The notes under the pieces are model-generated. The model saw nothing but the letters and a program-made list of their open reading frames with translations. It had not been told where the DNA came from and did no database searches. A DNA stretch of 64,000 nucleotides, from the NCBI GenBank assembly GCA_017935675.1, contig JAGBHE010000037.1, forward strand, positions 1-64,000, given 5' to 3'. The position numbers and the translations under genes were made by a program. Below are positions 37,217 to 46,702 of the stretch, in pieces; within the stretch, counting starts at the first letter, position 1, and each line of letters opens with the position of its first letter. The stretch comes from Clostridia bacterium. GTDB taxonomy: Bacteria > Bacillota > Clostridia > UBA1381.

Positions 37217-37274
37217 TTTTTTCGGTGGTTCCCCTTTCGATAATGCGTAATTCGTAATTCGGAATTATAATTAA

Positions 37275-37291
37275 GAAAAACGCAGTTTTTC
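37275..37291 (-). terminator. weak terminator-like hairpin after rsmE
   Basis: GAAAAAC and GTTTTTC arms around a three-base loop. It is short and AT-rich with no long T-run, so termination may be partial. Confidence 0.4.
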
Positions 37292-37306
37292 AACCATAAT
37301 TTTCAA

Positions 37307-38056
37307 TTAAATCTTTGGTTCAAGCTCGCCTGCTTCATACATCATCATTGCAAGAACAGCCTCTCCGGCAGTTTCTGTCCTGAGTATTCTTTTGCCGAGA
37401 GTGACCGTGGCAATACCGGATTTTTTCAGAAGCTCCGCTTCAGCCGGGTCAAAGCCTCCCTCAGGGCCGATTATAAAAGCCGCCTTTTCATATGCTGCGC
37501 CGTGAATTAACCCCTTAAGACCATTTTCTGCTTCGCATTCGTAGGGAGCAAAGGCAAGCTCTGCGGATTTAAGTGAGCCAAGCGCCTCGGCAAAGGATAC
37601 CGGCGGACAAACCTCCGGAATGATTCCGCGTCCTGACTGCTTTGCCGCAGACTCTGCAATTTTCTGCCAGCGTGCGGCTTTTTTTTCGCCGTCGCCGCGG
37701 CTGTTTATTTTTGAAACGCATCTTGACATCATAACGGGAACTATCCTGTATATTCCAAGCTCGGTCGTCTTTTGTATGATGTATTCCATTTTTGTACCTT
37801 TAGGCAATGCTTGATAAAGTGTAATCTGAACTTTTGGTTCGGAATCTGATTTTTCCTTTTCGAGTACGGTACATATTACGGCTTTTTCCGATACTGAGGA
37901 AACCTCTGCAAGGTAGTCAAAGCCGCATGTATCGCATACCGTAAGCTTTGAACCCGTATCCATTCTAAGAACGCGGGTGATGTGCTTTACATCCTCGGTA
38001 TCAATTATAATTTTTCCGTCCCGGACCTTTGACGGTTCGACAAAAAACTTAGGCAT
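37307..38056 (-). CDS. rsmE: 16S rRNA (uracil-1498-N3)-methyltransferase
   Basis: A 249-residue SPOUT-fold methyltransferase modifying U1498 of 16S rRNA. It has the N-terminal PUA-like domain (MPKFFVEPSK..., HITRVLRM) and the C-terminal knot with TLYQALPKGTKMEYIIQKTTELG, IGPEGGFDPAE (SAM loop) and LGKRILRTETA. ATG 38056 has GGAGG six nt upstream; a longer in-frame start at 38134 is rejected because it would overlap most of the preceding gene's end. It overlaps the flavodiiron-like gene by eight bases, so it is translationally coupled. The usual prmA-rsmE pair of Clostridia is here interrupted by that gene. Confidence 0.96.
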   Translation of the reverse strand: MPKFFVEPSKVRDGKIIIDTEDVKHITRVLRMDTGSKLTVCDTCGFDYLAEVSSVSEKAVICTVLEKEKSDSEPKVQITLYQALPKGTKMEYIIQKTTELGIYRIVPVMMSRCVSKINSRGDGEKKAARWQKIAESAAKQSGRGIIPEVCPPVSFAEALGSLKSAELAFAPYECEAENGLKGLIHGAAYEKAAFIIGPEGGFDPAEAELLKKSGIATVTLGKRILRTETAGEAVLAMMMYEAGELEPKI

Positions 38057-39161
38057 GCTGCACCTCCGAAAGCTTGTCTGCAAGTGTCTGCGCATATTGC
38101 AGGGCAGAGGAAATGTCGGATTCCGACGGAGCAAGGGTAAAGCTTAAAGCTTTCCCGCAGTGCCTTAGCTTAAGCATGGAAAGTATGCTGTCCGCCATGA
38201 AAACACCCTCTCCGCTCCAGCCCTGAGAGCCGAAAACAAAATACGGTTTTCCTGACATAAGATTTACATTAAGGGAGGAAATGAAGTCCCAGACACATTG
38301 CGGCATAGTCCGTTTATTTGTATAAGTTCCGAGAACAAGGCCGTCCGCGTCCTCTGCCGCTTTGGCAACCCTTTGAAGGCTTGTGCAGCAGGTAAGATCA
38401 AAGGAAAGCACGGAAACACCCCGGCTTTCAAGCTTGTTTTGTATTTTCCCGGCAACTGCCGCCGTGTTTCCGCTCCTTGAAGCATATGCAAGCAGCACTT
38501 TTTTTGTGTCTTGAAATTTTTCGGCGTAAAGCCTGTCGTAAAGCCCGGTAAGCTCATTTATATTCCGGGCAGGCGCTGTGCCTCTGCCGGGATAAAGAAC
38601 CTTTGGGGAGATATCCTTCACCTTTTTTACCGCTGCTTTTACATAGGGGACAAAAAAACGCAGGTTTTTTTCGTAAAATTCTGCGGCGCCTTCGGCAGCG
38701 GAGGAAAAAAGCTCCCCTGTAAAAAGCGCCTCATGCTGCTTTGAATATGTAAGCATTGTGTCAGGCCAGGTAACGTTAGGGGTCAGATAAAATTCAAGCG
38801 AATTGTCTCCTGCCTCAAGCCTGCCGCCGTTTTTGCATATTTCTCCGTTTACGCTGAAATTTAATGTTTCTTCAATGTTTCTCAGCCCGGCAACAGACGC
38901 GTATACCTTTATATTTCCGTTCAATTCGAGAAGCCGTTTAAGACAGCCTGTGCGCTCCGGTGAAGCATGACCCATTACTATGCAGTCAATTTTATCGGGA
39001 GAGATATGTGCAGAAATGTTTTTTATATATTCCTCAGCATGCTTTTCAGGAACACCGTCAATTAAAATGTTTTTTTCTCCCGTCAGCAGCCATGCGTTTA
39101 AGCTTGCCCCGCCGCCGAATGGATTTTCGGGGATTCCGATGTTTATAATTTCGTTTTTCAT
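38049..39161 (-). CDS. degenerate flavodiiron-like protein with flavodoxin domain
   Basis: A 370-residue protein with the two-domain layout of A-type flavodiiron proteins (FprA): metallo-beta-lactamase-like domain (about 1-210) and flavodoxin domain (about 222-368, FMN loop YASRSGNTAAVA). True flavodiiron enzymes reduce O2 or NO with a diiron site bound by an HxExDH motif and further His/Asp. Here the motif is HASPER (65-70), the HWPDSM-type His is Thr (NVTWPDTM) and the PSHG-type His is Arg (YPGRG). The metal site therefore appears lost, while the FMN domain looks intact. Possible role: electron carrier or regulator. ATG 39161 overlaps the prmA stop (ATGA). Confidence 0.85.
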   Translation of the reverse strand: MKNEIINIGIPENPFGGGASLNAWLLTGEKNILIDGVPEKHAEEYIKNISAHISPDKIDCIVMGHASPERTGCLKRLLELNGNIKVYASVAGLRNIEETLNFSVNGEICKNGGRLEAGDNSLEFYLTPNVTWPDTMLTYSKQHEALFTGELFSSAAEGAAEFYEKNLRFFVPYVKAAVKKVKDISPKVLYPGRGTAPARNINELTGLYDRLYAEKFQDTKKVLLAYASRSGNTAAVAGKIQNKLESRGVSVLSFDLTCCTSLQRVAKAAEDADGLVLGTYTNKRTMPQCVWDFISSLNVNLMSGKPYFVFGSQGWSGEGVFMADSILSMLKLRHCGKALSFTLAPSESDISSALQYAQTLADKLSEVQHA

Positions 39162-40135
39162 TGCTTCGCTCCGCTCCTGCATACCATGCATACCCAGTCT
39201 GCATCCTGTTTTTTTGTTATTATATCAAAGCCGTTTTCCGAAAGAGCAGCTTCAACATCCCTGCAGCGGTCTTCGATTATTCCGGAGGTAATGAATATAC
39301 CGCCCTGTCTGATTATTTTTTTTGCAAAGGGAAGAAGTGCAATAATTACATCCGCTACTATATTGGCGCAGACAACATCATATTTTCTGTCGGCGATTGT
39401 CTTGTCAAGCTCTGCATCGGTTAAAACGTTTCCCGTGAGAACTCTGTATGTGTCCCTGCTGACGTTGTTAAGCTCCGCATTTGAATATGCAATATCAAAA
39501 GCGTTGTAATCAATATCCACGGCAGTCGCGTGAGCTGCTCCCAGCATAAGCGATATTACTGAAAGTATGCCGCTGCCGCAGCCGAGGTCTGCCATGAGAC
39601 AGCAGGGGGTTATATATTTTTCAAGCTGTTCGATACAAAGCCTTGTTGTATAATGTGAGCCTGTTCCGAAGGTCATTCCCGGATTGATTTTAAAAACCGT
39701 TCTTTCCGGACATTCCTTTACCTCCCATTCAGGACAAACAAGTATTTTTTCACCTATTTCTATAGGATGGAAGTATTGCTTCCAGTTGTTCGCCCAGTCC
39801 TCCTCGCTGAGAGTGTCTGTTTCGATTTCAAGCCTGCCGAATTTTCCGTCTGTATCAAACGATTTCAGCTCGGAAAGGGTATTTTTTACATCGAGAAGAG
39901 TTTCAAGCCCATCGGCTGTATTGCTTATGTAAATAATTATACGTGTTTCGCCCTTTTTCGCTTCAATCAGCTCATCGTCAACATAGTCCCAGTACTGCCT
40001 GTTATTTTCAAGAAAATCTGTGAAATCTTCAAAATCCTCTATTTCCGTTCCCGTTATACCGAGGTCATACAGCCGGCCGCAAACCGGATCGATACCCTCG
40101 GCAGTTGTGTAAACAGATACCTTAAGCCATTCCAT
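39158..40135 (-). CDS. prmA: ribosomal protein L11 methyltransferase
   Basis: A 325-residue SAM-dependent methyltransferase that trimethylates ribosomal protein L11. The N-terminal ferredoxin-like substrate domain begins MEWLKVSVYTTAEGIDPVCG. The catalytic domain has FKINPGMTFGTGSHYTTRLC, the SAM motif DLGCGSGILSV, DIDYNAFDIAYSNAELN and CANIVADVI. AAAGGA precedes ATG 40135. It is coupled to the flavodiiron-like gene by a four-base overlap and lies 80 bp after rpoD. Confidence 0.95.
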   Translation of the reverse strand: MEWLKVSVYTTAEGIDPVCGRLYDLGITGTEIEDFEDFTDFLENNRQYWDYVDDELIEAKKGETRIIIYISNTADGLETLLDVKNTLSELKSFDTDGKFGRLEIETDTLSEEDWANNWKQYFHPIEIGEKILVCPEWEVKECPERTVFKINPGMTFGTGSHYTTRLCIEQLEKYITPCCLMADLGCGSGILSVISLMLGAAHATAVDIDYNAFDIAYSNAELNNVSRDTYRVLTGNVLTDAELDKTIADRKYDVVCANIVADVIIALLPFAKKIIRQGGIFITSGIIEDRCRDVEAALSENGFDIITKKQDADWVCMVCRSGAKQ

Positions 40136-40214
40136 ATTTATAATCCTTTCCGCATGGTGCAGCTGAAATTTTTCTGCCCGCTAATAAGGGTTGTCCTCCC
40201 GAACAACCCATATT

Positions 40215-41285
40215 TTAATCAAGATAATCCTTAAGCTTTTTGCTCCTTGAGGGATGTCTGAGCTTTCTCAGTGCCTTTGCCTCAATCTGACGGATGCGCT
40301 CTCTTGTAACCTGAAATTCATGTCCAACCTCTTCAAGAGTTCTTTGCCTGCCGTCATCAAGCCCGAAACGAAGGCGTAAAACCTTTTCTTCCCGCGGAGT
40401 CAGTGTTTGAAGAACATCAACAAGGTGCTCTTTAAGGAGAACAAAGCTTGCCGCTTCGGACGGTGCGGGAGCCTCCTGGTCCTCTATAAAGTCACCGAGA
40501 TGGCTGTCTTCTTCTTCGCCGATAGGTGTTTCAAGTGAAACGGGCTCCTGTGAAATCTTGGAAATTTCACGCACCTTATCAAGAGGCATATTAAGCTCCT
40601 TTGCAAGCTCCTCCGGCGTCGGCTCGCGTCCGTACTCCTGAACAAGCTGACGTGATACGCGGACAAGCTTGTTTATTGTTTCAACCATGTGCACCGGTAT
40701 CCTTATGGTTCTTGCCTGGTCGGCTATGGCGCGGGTTATAGCCTGCCTGATCCACCATGTGGCGTATGTGCTGAATTTATAGCCCTTGGTGTAATCAAAT
40801 TTATCAACTGCCTTGATAAGTCCTAAGTTTCCCTCCTGAATAAGGTCAAGGAACAGCATTCCGCGGCCGACATATCTTTTTGCAATGCTGACAACAAGAC
40901 GAAGGTTTGCTTCTGCAAGCTTTTTCTTTGCCTGCTCGTCCCCGTTTTTCATTTTCTGCGCAAGAATTGTTTCCTCTTCGGTGCTGAGAAGATCTACCTT
41001 ACCTATTTCCTTGAGGTACATTTTAACGTGGTCGTCTATATTAACGCCCTCAGGTATGGATAAATCCTCAAGCTCCTCCTTGGTAACTTCGATTTCCTCA
41101 AGCTCCTTCTCAAGGTTCTTTGCTACCTCAATATCCTCTTTTTCAAGAATATCATAGACCTTTTCAAGCTTTTCGGGAGAAATTTCCACTTCCTCAAAAG
41201 CGCTGTTTATCTCGTCATAAGTGAGAAGACCGCTTTTTTTCCCGCGCTCAACAAGATCCTTTACAATTTGTTTCATATCTGCCAT
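40215..41285 (-). CDS. rpoD: RNA polymerase primary sigma factor
   Basis: The vegetative sigma factor (sigma-A/sigma-70), about 356 residues. Region 1.1 begins [19 protein letters not shown], and region 1.2 has [12 protein letters not shown]. Region 2 has [35 protein letters not shown] and [13 protein letters not shown]. Region 3 is [10 protein letters not shown] and region 4 ends [20 protein letters not shown]. The start is uncertain: ATG 41285 fits the family N-terminus, while ATG 41321 overlaps dnaG by ten bases. No strong ribosome site is seen for either. It follows dnaG as in the macromolecular-synthesis operon. Confidence 0.97.
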   Translation of the reverse strand: MADMKQIVKDLVERGKKSGLLTYDEINSAFEEVEISPEKLEKVYDILEKEDIEVAKNLEKELEEIEVTKEELEDLSIPEGVNIDDHVKMYLKEIGKVDLLSTEEETILAQKMKNGDEQAKKKLAEANLRLVVSIAKRYVGRGMLFLDLIQEGNLGLIKAVDKFDYTKGYKFSTYATWWIRQAITRAIADQARTIRIPVHMVETINKLVRVSRQLVQEYGREPTPEELAKELNMPLDKVREISKISQEPVSLETPIGEEEDSHLGDFIEDQEAPAPSEAASFVLLKEHLVDVLQTLTPREEKVLRLRFGLDDGRQRTLEEVGHEFQVTRERIRQIEAKALRKLRHPSRSKKLKDYLD

Positions 41286-41311
41286 AAGCTTCTTACCCCA
41301 TATCCTTTCCG

Positions 41312-43105
41312 TTAATCCCATGTCAGTTCAAGCTTTTCGAGCTTGTTTTTCACAGCTATCAATTCTGCAAGCTTGTTTATATCGTCAGCGTATTTACGCA
41401 TCTCGCTTTTGTTTTTTTCGAGCAAAATCGTCTTTACGTTGGAAAGCGCGCTTGCACGCTTGTCTTTGTACTCCGAAAGCTCATAGAATACTGATGAAGC
41501 CGTACTCATTGACATTTCATCATCTGAGAAATAATTCATTATTTCTGCCGCGTCCGGCTCTCGTCCTTCCGCACGGCAGCCGTAAATTCTGCCGGCTAAT
41601 TCCTGCATTATTCCGGGAGAGTAATCCTCCGGTTTTATAATATCCTTAACAGCGTCATATATGTGCTTATCACCGGTTATAAGGTTCAGGAGCCGCCTTT
41701 GTGCGTCAAAAGACGCTGTCGGCTTATCTATGCTCCGGATAGCTTTGCCGGTGGTCTGTACTGTTTTAAAGGTGCTTTGCACTCCTTTGCCTGCCGGGTA
41801 CGAAATATGCTTTCTGTACTCGGTATAAATCGCTTCCTTTCCGATACCGGTTTCATCGGAAATCTTGTTTATGTACGCGTCAACCTCAATTGAATCCCGA
41901 ACCGATGAAAGAGCGGCTGCAGCTTCGCTGACGAAGCCTATTTTACCGTCAGTTTCTGACAGGTCATGATTCAGGCGGATGACGGACAAAATGAATTCCG
42001 TTGAGGGAACAGCTTCGTCAAGCGCTTTTTTGAACATTGCGGCTCCGCTTTTGCGAATGTATTCGTCAGGGTCTTTTGCGTCCTTAAGCTTAACAACCCT
42101 TGTTTTGCCGCCTGCCTTTGAAAAAATATCAATAGCCCGCAGAACGGCCTTTCTTCCGGCTTCATCCATATCATAGCAGATAAGCACCTCAGATGCGTAA
42201 CGGTTTATAAGCTTCGCCTGATTTTCCGTTATAGCTGTTCCGAGTGTTGCCACAATGTTATGTATTCCTGCTTGATAAACGGTTATAACATCCATATACC
42301 CTTCAACAAGTATCAATCTTTTTGAATCTGACTTTTTTGCAAGGTTAAGAGAAAATAGATTTTTTCCTTTATCAAAGGCAGGTGTTTCACCGGAATTAAG
42401 ATATTTCGGCGGTTTATAACCTCCCGGCAGCTCCGATTCCTCAAATATTCTGCCTCCGAAGCCGATGATGTTTCCCCGTACATCAATTATCGGGAACATA
42501 ACTCTGTTTCTGAATTTATCATATGTTTTTCCGTCTCTTGAAACGGCAAGTGAAGCATCTGTAATTTCCTTTTCACTGAAGTCCTTGCTTTTGAGAAAAT
42601 TAAGCAGTGAATCGTAGCTGTCCGGTGCATATCCGAGACCGTAAACCGTAATGGTTTTTCCCGTAATGCCGCGCCTTGTGAGATAGCTGAGAGCTTTTGC
42701 TCCCCCTTTGTCTGCCGTCAGTCTTTCGTAGAAAAAACGCGCCGCAAGCTTGTTCATTGCATAAATTCTCTGCCGGTGCTTGTGTCTTTCATCATTATAT
42801 GAGGAATCTTCCTCCGGAAGCTGAATACCGGCATTATCGGCGAGAAGACGAAGGGCGTCAACAAAATCAAGGTTTTCACTGCGCATTACAAACTGAACGA
42901 GATTACCGCCTGCGCCGCAGCCGAAACAGTGAAAAAGCTGTTTATCGGCGTTTACATGGAAGGAAGGTGTTTTTTCGCTGTGAAACGGGCAAAGCCCCAT
43001 ATAATCCTTGCCGCGTTTTGTAAGCGCAACATATTTTGAAACGTAATCGATTATATCGTTTGCCGCAAAAATGTCAGCTATCAGCTCATCGGAATATCTC
43101 GGCAA
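41312..43105 (-). CDS. dnaG: DNA primase, TTG start
   Basis: A 597-residue primase that makes RNA primers at the replication fork. The N-terminal CHC2 zinc finger has [20 protein letters not shown] then HCFGC (about 39-64). The core has [33 protein letters not shown] and the TOPRIM motifs LVEGYMDVI and [11 protein letters not shown]. The C-terminal helicase-binding part is about 440-597. The only start consistent with the family N-terminus is TTG at 43103-43105, preceded by GGGGTGAT; no in-frame ATG is available upstream. It heads the dnaG-rpoD run. rpsU, the usual first gene of this operon in enterobacteria, is absent, as is normal in Firmicutes. Confidence 0.97.
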   Translation of the reverse strand: MPRYSDELIADIFAANDIIDYVSKYVALTKRGKDYMGLCPFHSEKTPSFHVNADKQLFHCFGCGAGGNLVQFVMRSENLDFVDALRLLADNAGIQLPEEDSSYNDERHKHRQRIYAMNKLAARFFYERLTADKGGAKALSYLTRRGITGKTITVYGLGYAPDSYDSLLNFLKSKDFSEKEITDASLAVSRDGKTYDKFRNRVMFPIIDVRGNIIGFGGRIFEESELPGGYKPPKYLNSGETPAFDKGKNLFSLNLAKKSDSKRLILVEGYMDVITVYQAGIHNIVATLGTAITENQAKLINRYASEVLICYDMDEAGRKAVLRAIDIFSKAGGKTRVVKLKDAKDPDEYIRKSGAAMFKKALDEAVPSTEFILSVIRLNHDLSETDGKIGFVSEAAAALSSVRDSIEVDAYINKISDETGIGKEAIYTEYRKHISYPAGKGVQSTFKTVQTTGKAIRSIDKPTASFDAQRRLLNLITGDKHIYDAVKDIIKPEDYSPGIMQELAGRIYGCRAEGREPDAAEIMNYFSDDEMSMSTASSVFYELSEYKDKRASALSNVKTILLEKNKSEMRKYADDINKLAELIAVKNKLEKLELTWD

Positions 43106-43428
43106 AGCCGCATCACCCCCTGTATTGTAACCGTAAAGCTTTTTGTTTATTCACACGTAATATTTACCCGTTTTTAAAGGGTTATAACACTCATTTTTAT
43201 TTTTTTATCAATATCAACATTTTAAAAGACTTTGTTATGTAAAAAATGTACAATTTATACTATAGATTTATATGTAATACCACCAAAAAATTATTAGTCA
43301 AATAATTCAAAAAAGCTTATTAATATTTAATTAATTTCACACATATTCCGAATTTTATGCGTTTATGTTGACTTTTATAAGGCAAAATGGTAAAATACGC
43401 TTAAAAATTACATAAGGGGGTAGTTTAA
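43106..43428. promoter_or_regulatory. divergent intergenic region between dnaG and the PTS-like gene
   Basis: This AT-rich 323-bp gap must hold the dnaG promoter (minus strand). The plus-strand promoter at 43368-43396 is clear. No gene, RNA or long dyad is visible. Confidence 0.5.
43368..43396 (+). promoter_or_regulatory. promoter of the PTS_EIIC_2-like gene
   Basis: TTGACT at 43368-43373, 17-bp spacer, TAAAAT at 43391-43396 with TGG directly upstream (extended -10). Confidence 0.7.
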
Positions 43429-44490
43429 ATGTCAAAATTCAAAGCTTTTTTGGAAAGAAAGGATATTATTATATCAGCCAGAAGATACGGAATAGACGCA
43501 ATGTCCGCTATGGCAAACGGCCTTTTTGCATCACTTTTGATCGGAACTATTATATCTACGATCGGAAAGCAGGCAGGACTTGATTTTCTTGTTAAGACAG
43601 GTGATTATGCGTCAGCCGTAAAGGGGGCGGCGATGGCTATAGCAATTGCATATGCTCTTAAATGTCCTCCGCTCGTTATGTTCTCGCTTGCCGCTGTAGG
43701 CTATGCGGCAGATACACTCGGCGGAGCCGGAGGTCCTTTGGCGGTTCTTATTATCGCAATTATCGCTTCGGAAATCGGAAAGGCAGTAAGCAAGGAAACA
43801 AAGGTGGATATAATAGTAACCCCTGTTGTAACCATTTGCGCCGGATGTTTTTTATCCATGCTTCTTGCACCGCCGATAGGTAAGGCGGCAGGAGCTGTCG
43901 GGGGTGCGATTATGTGGGCAACGGAGCTTCAGCCGTTTCTCATGGGAATAATTGTGGCAGTAATTGTAGGAGTTGCGCTGACCCTTCCGATCAGCTCGGC
44001 GGCAATATGTGCGGCTCTGGGGCTTACAGGGCTTGCAGGCGGCGCTGCTGTTGCCGGCTGCTGTGCTCAGATGATAGGATTTGCGGTTATGAGCTATCCT
44101 GAAAATAAAGCCGGAGGTCTTGTTGCACAGGGGCTCGGAACAAGTATGCTCCAGATGGGGAATATAGTAAGAAACCCGAAAATATGGATTCCCCCTATAA
44201 TTGCCTCGGCAGTGTGCGGTCCTGTGGCAACTTGTATTTTTAAGCTGCAGATGAACGGCGCGGCTGTTTCGTCCGGAATGGGAACCTGCGGGCTTGTTTC
44301 GCAGATAGGTGTTTACACAGGCTGGATTACCGACATAGAGAACGGGGCAAAGGCAGCGATTACAGCGTTTGACTGGATTGGTCTCATATTGATATCCTTT
44401 GTTCTGCCGGCAGTTATTACGCTTCTTGTGGCAATGCCGATGCGCAAAAAGGGTATAATCGGCGAAAATGATCTTAAGCTTGACATATAG
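43429..44490 (+). CDS. PTS_EIIC_2 family membrane protein
   Basis: A 353-residue polytopic membrane protein of the PTS_EIIC_2 type. About ten hydrophobic, Gly/Ala-rich segments are seen, including AAVGYAADTLGGAGGPLAVL, TPVVTICAGCFLSMLLAPPIG, MSYPENKAGGLVAQGLGTSML and SAVCGPVATCIFKLQMNGAA. These proteins resemble sugar-phosphotransferase IIC components, but no IIA or IIB gene is adjacent, so the substrate and energy source are unknown. AGGGGG precedes ATG 43429. It is followed by an amidohydrolase gene after 25 bp and shares that operon's terminator. Confidence 0.87.
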   Translation: MSKFKAFLERKDIIISARRYGIDAMSAMANGLFASLLIGTIISTIGKQAGLDFLVKTGDYASAVKGAAMAIAIAYALKCPPLVMFSLAAVGYAADTLGGAGGPLAVLIIAIIASEIGKAVSKETKVDIIVTPVVTICAGCFLSMLLAPPIGKAAGAVGGAIMWATELQPFLMGIIVAVIVGVALTLPISSAAICAALGLTGLAGGAAVAGCCAQMIGFAVMSYPENKAGGLVAQGLGTSMLQMGNIVRNPKIWIPPIIASAVCGPVATCIFKLQMNGAAVSSGMGTCGLVSQIGVYTGWITDIENGAKAAITAFDWIGLILISFVLPAVITLLVAMPMRKKGIIGENDLKLDI

Positions 44491-44515
44491 TTTAAAAAGA
44501 AAGAAGATAGGTTTT

Positions 44516-45313
44516 ATGTATCCAGTTATAGACTCACATTGTCATATTTATCCGGATAAAATAGCGGAGCGTGCAACTGCCGCAACCGGGGATTTTTATC
44601 ATATTTCAATTGAGTATGACGGCAAGGTCAGCACACTTAAGAGGGAGTCGGAAAAAGCGGGGATAAATTTTTGCATTGTTCAGTCCGTTGCCACAACGCC
44701 GCAGCAGGTTTCTTCAATAAACCGTTTTATAGCGGAGAGCACAGCTGAAAACAAGTGCTTTGCAGGCCTTGGAACGCTTCATCCCGAAAGTGAAAATCAG
44801 GAGCGGGATGTAAATGAAATTATTTCGCTTGGACTTAAGGGTGTGAAGCTGCATCCTGATATTCAGGGGTTCAGGATTGATGATGACAGGTGCTTTAAAA
44901 TTTATGAGCTGTGTGAGAAAAAAGGACTTCCGATTCTTATGCACACCGGTGATTGCAGATATGATTACTCAAATCCCGACAGACTTATACCGGTACTTGA
45001 AAATTTTTATAGGCTTATTATAGTAGGCGCTCATTTCGGCGGCTGGTCGGTTTGGAAAGCGGCGGCGCGGCAGCTTCATGGGTATAATAACCTATATGTT
45101 GATACCTCCTCCTCGCTGTATGCGCTAAAGCCGGAGGAGGCGCGTGAAATAATCAGCCTTTACACGGAGGACAGGGTTCTGTTCGGGACTGATTTTCCCA
45201 TGTGGAATCAGTCTGAGGAAATGAACCGGTATAAGGCTCTTAATCTCAGTCCGGAGCAAAATGAAAAAATTCTGTATCGTAATGCGTGCAGGGTTTTCAA
45301 GCTTGACATTTAA
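44516..45313 (+). CDS. amidohydrolase 2 family metal-dependent hydrolase
   Basis: A 265-residue TIM-barrel hydrolase of the amidohydrolase-2 (COG2159/TatD-like) group. Metal-binding features: DSHCHIYPDK at the N-terminus (HxH), GVKLHPDIQGF, MHTGDC, GAHFGGW and the late Asp in LFGTDFPMWNQ. The family includes decarboxylases and hydrolases acting on aromatic or sugar-acid substrates; the exact reaction cannot be read. The start ATG 44516 begins the conserved HxH region, and the in-frame ATG at 44468 overlaps the preceding gene and is rejected. It is probably co-transcribed with the PTS-like gene and may process its substrate. Confidence 0.88.
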   Translation: MYPVIDSHCHIYPDKIAERATAATGDFYHISIEYDGKVSTLKRESEKAGINFCIVQSVATTPQQVSSINRFIAESTAENKCFAGLGTLHPESENQERDVNEIISLGLKGVKLHPDIQGFRIDDDRCFKIYELCEKKGLPILMHTGDCRYDYSNPDRLIPVLENFYRLIIVGAHFGGWSVWKAAARQLHGYNNLYVDTSSSLYALKPEEAREIISLYTEDRVLFGTDFPMWNQSEEMNRYKALNLSPEQNEKILYRNACRVFKLDI

Positions 45314-45323
45314 TTTTTCTTTT

Positions 45324-45372
45324 AAAGCAAAGCGGGTACTGCTAACGCAGCACCCGCTTTGCTTTAATATTT
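45324..45372 (+). terminator. terminator of the PTS-like/amidohydrolase operon
   Basis: Perfect 14-bp stem AAAGCAAAGCGGGT (45324-45337) with its complement at 45352-45365, then a T-rich tail. Confidence 0.9.
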
Positions 45373-45412
45373 TCGTCCTTTATTGAAAAAAATAAATTTT
45401 TTATAAAAACAC

Positions 45413-45466
45413 TTGACAAATCAGTTCGACAAGTGTAAAATATAGATGTGTTCGACAAATGTAAAA
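45413..45466 (+). promoter_or_regulatory. promoter and BlaI-type operators
   Basis: TTGACA at 45413-45418, 17-bp spacer, TAAAAT at 45436-45441. The promoter is overlapped by GTTCGACAAGTGTAAAA (45424-45440). That sequence repeats almost exactly as GTTCGACAAATGTAAAA (45450-45466), 26 bp on. A dyad ACACTTG...CAAGTGT spans the spacer. BlaI-family repressors bind ACA/TGT-containing dyads, so these are likely autoregulatory operators. Confidence 0.75.
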
Positions 45467-45485
45467 ATAAAAAGGAGCCGATAGA

Positions 45486-45854
45486 ATGAACGATATAAAA
45501 AGGATTCCCGATTCAGAGCTGGAGATAATGATGATTATATGGGAGGCAGGGCAAAGCGTAAGCGCCGATTACATAATGGATAGAATTGACAAAACATGGA
45601 CAAAAACAACTCTGTTAAATTTTTTGACAAGACTGTGCTCACGTGGTTTTCTCGATTGCAGCAAGGAAGGGCGGCGCAATCTTTATACTCCGATTGTGGA
45701 TAAGGAGGTCTATCTTCAAAAGGAAAGCAAAAGCTTTTTAAACCGGCTTTACCACAATTCTCTTACGGGGCTTGTTGCTTCGCTGTATGACGGAAAGAGC
45801 GTCTCAAAAGAGGATTTGGCGGAGCTGAAAAGATATATTGAGGAGGCAGAGTGA
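45486..45854 (+). CDS. BlaI/MecI/CopY family repressor
   Basis: A 122-residue winged-helix repressor. The N-terminal DNA-binding half is IPDSELEIMMIIWEAGQSVSADYIM then TWTKTTLLNFLTRLCSRGFL. The C-terminal dimerisation part contains the region where the cognate M56 protease cleaves BlaI. It opens a three-gene operon with an M56 peptidase and a third protein. AAAGGAG precedes ATG 45486. It probably represses its own operon through the two repeats upstream. No beta-lactamase gene is in the window, so the regulon is unknown. Confidence 0.93.
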   Translation: MNDIKRIPDSELEIMMIIWEAGQSVSADYIMDRIDKTWTKTTLLNFLTRLCSRGFLDCSKEGRRNLYTPIVDKEVYLQKESKSFLNRLYHNSLTGLVASLYDGKSVSKEDLAELKRYIEEAE

Positions 45855-46702
45855 TGGCAAGGGAGGTATTTATAATATCGCTTACCACCACGCCTGTGAT
45901 ATTGCTGCTTCTGCTTTTTTCCCCTATAACCGATAAGTATTTCAGTGCGAAATGGAGGTATTATGTGTGGCTGGTGCTTGCATTGCGGCTGGTAATACCC
46001 GTAAGAGCGGAGCTTTCCTCCGCACCGATAAATTTCAATATGCAAGATAAAGTGATTTATTTTGAACACAGCGGCGGGGAGCAAGGGAGCCCGGAGCACA
46101 TAACCGAAGCTTATCCCCGGGAAAGCAGCGGTGATAAGAAAACAACAGACGGAAGCTCATCGGCATATAAAGCTGCGCCGCCTTACAAGGATAACAAAAG
46201 TCCGTTTTATCTTACATTTTTTGAATTGCTGAATATTATCTGGGCTGCTGTTGCCGCATTGATGCTTTTGCGGCATATCATAGCCTATGTATCAGCAAAG
46301 CGAAAAATAATAAGAAGCTCACGCATAGCGGATGACAACACATATATTTGTTCCTGCATATTAAGCCCGATAATGCTGGGTTTTTTCAAGCCGACAATTG
46401 TTTTCCCCGATAAGGAATATACAGATGAGGAAAAAGCCTTTATCCTGCGCCATGAAATGACGCATTTTAAAAGGTGTGATGCTTGGTTTAAGCTGCTTTT
46501 GCTTGCGGCAGGTGCCATGCATTGGTTTAATCCCGTAATATATGTCATGGTAAACAGAGCAAACAGAGATATTGAATATGCCTGTGACAGCGATGTGACA
46601 AGGCATATGGATAAAGAGGAAAAAAAGAGGTATTCAATGACATTGCTTAAAGCGATACCTGTCAAACCGGAGGGAGGAAAAGAAAATGAGCGGAATAATT
46701 AA
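45854..46702 (+). CDS. M56 family peptidase (BlaR1-like), short form
   Basis: A 282-residue membrane metalloprotease of the BlaR1/MecR1 family. The N-terminal hydrophobic pair includes TTPVILLLLLFSPI and WRYYVWLVLALRLVI. A further membrane helix is at about 125-143. The zinc motif HEMTH (about 200-204) and the downstream IEYACD are intact, so it is probably active. AGGAGG is 7 nt before ATG 45854, which overlaps the BlaI stop (TGATG); GTG 45851 is an alternative. The protein stops soon after YSMTLLKAIPVK. The sequence that normally continues such proteins appears instead at the start of the next gene. Confidence 0.9.
   Translation: MAREVFIISLTTTPVILLLLLFSPITDKYFSAKWRYYVWLVLALRLVIPVRAELSSAPINFNMQDKVIYFEHSGGEQGSPEHITEAYPRESSGDKKTTDGSSSAYKAAPPYKDNKSPFYLTFFELLNIIWAAVAALMLLRHIIAYVSAKRKIIRSSRIADDNTYICSCILSPIMLGFFKPTIVFPDKEYTDEEKAFILRHEMTHFKRCDAWFKLLLLAAGAMHWFNPVIYVMVNRANRDIEYACDSDVTRHMDKEEKKRYSMTLLKAIPVKPEGGKENERNN

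Noticed and set aside
43106..43428. Riboswitch or leader RNA upstream of the PTS-like gene
   Set aside because: The transcript from the 43368-43396 promoter leaves a leader of only about 25 nt, with no structured element.
44468..44515. Earlier start for the amidohydrolase
   Set aside because: It would overlap the preceding gene by 23 bp and add residues ahead of the conserved N-terminal HxH strand.
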